7,832 nucleotides of DNA, from the NCBI GenBank assembly GCA_031368465.1, contig JANMNT010000377.1, positions 1 to 7,832 of the forward strand. The letters run 5' to 3'. The position numbers and the translations under genes are program-made. This document shows positions 7,069 through 7,832 of this stretch, in pieces. Origin of the DNA: UKL13-2 sp031368465. Its GTDB lineage: Bacteria > Pseudomonadota > Gammaproteobacteria > Burkholderiales > Usitatibacteraceae. The notes beneath the pieces are model-generated. The model had not been told where the DNA came from and ran no database searches. It was given only the letters and a program-made list of their open reading frames with translations. Within the stretch, counting starts at the first letter, position 1. The number at the start of each line of letters is the position of its first letter.

Positions 7069-7727
7069 ACGCCATCACCAGACGATTTGCCTTCAAGTCG
7101 CCGCAATCGGGGCGCATGACCGCCATCGGGTTGTTGGTATTGGCCGTCATGTTGGTGGTCACGGCGTTTGCCGCGCCGGCTTGGTGGTTCAATCAACGTT
7201 ATGGCCAGGAGCAGGCGCGCATGGTGCGTCAACTCGAAAGTTACACGGCGTTAAACGCGCTGCGGCCGAAATTGTTGCGTGCAGCGGAAACGCTCAAGGC
7301 AAAAGACACACGCAAATATTTTTTGAAAGGCGCCTCACCGGCATTGATGGGCGCCGACCTGCAGGACGTGGTCAAGGCGATTATCGAAGCCAACAACGGC
7401 CGCGTTTTGTCGTCGCAGTTATTGCCGCACAAGGACGACAATGGCTACCGGGTGGTGAATGGCAATATTCAAATGACCGCCAACATACAAAATTTGCGCT
7501 TGGTGCTTTATGCCATTGAAAGCCGCGAGCCGTATTTGTTTGTCGAAAACCTCATCATCCGCTCGCAGGTTCCGTCGGGGTTCAAGCCACAGGCCGGGTT
7601 TGAACCCGACATGTTTATCCAGTTTGATGTGTCGGGATTGGCGCCGGTTGCGCCGGTCGTCGCTGAAGCGCCAACAACAATCAAGAAACCCGCACCGGCT
7701 GCCGCCAAAGCGGGGACAAAATCATGA
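7065..7727 (+). CDS. gspM: Type II secretion platform protein GspM, subtype b
   Basis: Bitopic inner-membrane protein that partners GspL in the T2SS platform. It has 220 residues from the ATG overlapping the gspL stop. It consists of a short basic cytoplasmic N-terminus, a membrane helix at ~19-40, a short helical region (~45-80), and a periplasmic domain at ~80-192 with YFLKGASPALMGADLQDVVKAIIEANNGRVLSSQLLP (85-121) and a second half containing LRLVLYAIESREPYLFVENLIIRS (144-167). These blocks match the GspM 'subtype b' family, which is distinct in sequence from the classical GspM of enterics and Vibrio and resembles PilO in layout. Residues 193-220 are an Ala/Pro/Lys tail of unknown role. 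The stop overlaps the next start in an ATGA. Confidence 0.88.
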   Translation: MNAITRRFAFKSPQSGRMTAIGLLVLAVMLVVTAFAAPAWWFNQRYGQEQARMVRQLESYTALNALRPKLLRAAETLKAKDTRKYFLKGASPALMGADLQDVVKAIIEANNGRVLSSQLLPHKDDNGYRVVNGNIQMTANIQNLRLVLYAIESREPYLFVENLIIRSQVPSGFKPQAGFEPDMFIQFDVSGLAPVAPVVAEAPTTIKKPAPAAAKAGTKS

Positions 7728-7832
7728 TGGCGCCACGCCACACCATTACCACCATCCTTGCCGTTGCACTCGCAACAACGGTTGCCGTGATCGGCTGGGA
7801 AACGGACTGGGGGCGTGCGTTGCACAGTGACG
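7724..7832 (+). CDS. Start of a membrane-anchored T2SS accessory protein in gspN position, truncated by window edge
   Basis: A frame opens with tandem ATG codons at 7724 and 7727, the first overlapping the gspM stop in an ATGA as at the other operon junctions, and stays open to the window end (36 codons). The visible product begins MMAPRHTITTILAVALATTVAVIGWETDWG: a short polar or basic start, a hydrophobic segment at about residues 8-24, then a more polar part. This fits a single-pass inner-membrane anchor. Position after gspM suggests gspN, or another GspC/PilP-like component, but too little is present to recognise a family. The coupled start and operon position make it likely to be a real gene. 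Confidence 0.65.
   Translation, partial: MMAPRHTITTILAVALATTVAVIGWETDWGRALHSD

Noticed and set aside
6836..7519. Plus-strand open frame of 227 codons spanning the end of gspL and start of gspM
   Set aside because: It is a shifted frame over two conserved genes, and its translation is an Arg/Gln/Pro-rich product of the GC-rich tail; the gspL and gspM frames explain the DNA better.

Overview
The window is one uninterrupted stretch of a type II secretion system (T2SS, general secretion pathway) operon, all on the plus strand. It runs from the 3' two-thirds of gspE through gspF, gspG, gspH, gspI, gspJ, gspK, gspL and gspM into the first 36 codons of a tenth gene in the usual gspN position. No RNA genes, insertion sequences, CRISPR arrays or convincing terminators are visible, and no gene is visibly frameshifted.

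The organism is most likely a Gram-negative proteobacterium. T2SS occurs in bacteria with an outer membrane. The gene order EFGHIJKLM(N), a moderately high GC content judged by eye, a GspL of PilN-like type and a GspM of 'subtype b' together suggest a beta- or gammaproteobacterium of the Burkholderiales/Xanthomonadales kind. The genus cannot be read from the sequence.

Layout: the window starts inside gspE (cytoplasmic ATPase, bases 1-1021). A 112-base non-coding gap follows (1022-1133), the only sizeable gap, and it holds two strong consecutive inverted repeats. Then come gspF (inner-membrane platform, 1134-2372), gspG (major pseudopilin, 2392-2871), and the minor pseudopilins gspH (2893-3399), gspI (3396-3941), gspJ (3938-4723) and gspK (4720-5751). 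They are followed by the platform proteins gspL (5761-7068) and gspM (7065-7727), and by the start of a short membrane-anchored protein (7724 onward). Five junctions (H/I, I/J, J/K, L/M, M/next) are four-base ATGA overlaps, which points to one co-transcribed and translationally coupled unit.

The genes act together as follows. GspE hydrolyses ATP at the cytoplasmic face, docked on GspL and GspF. GspF, GspL and GspM form the inner-membrane platform. GspG is polymerised into the periplasmic pseudopilus, whose tip is formed by GspH, I, J and K after cleavage by a prepilin peptidase that is not in the window. The assembly pushes folded exoproteins through the outer-membrane secretin GspD, also not in the window.

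This is a recognisable system rather than a new one. The points worth a second look are the structured gap between gspE and gspF, low-complexity insertions or tails in all three tip pseudopilins I, J and K, the non-canonical GspL/GspM pair, and an unusually long arginine-rich GspG leader.
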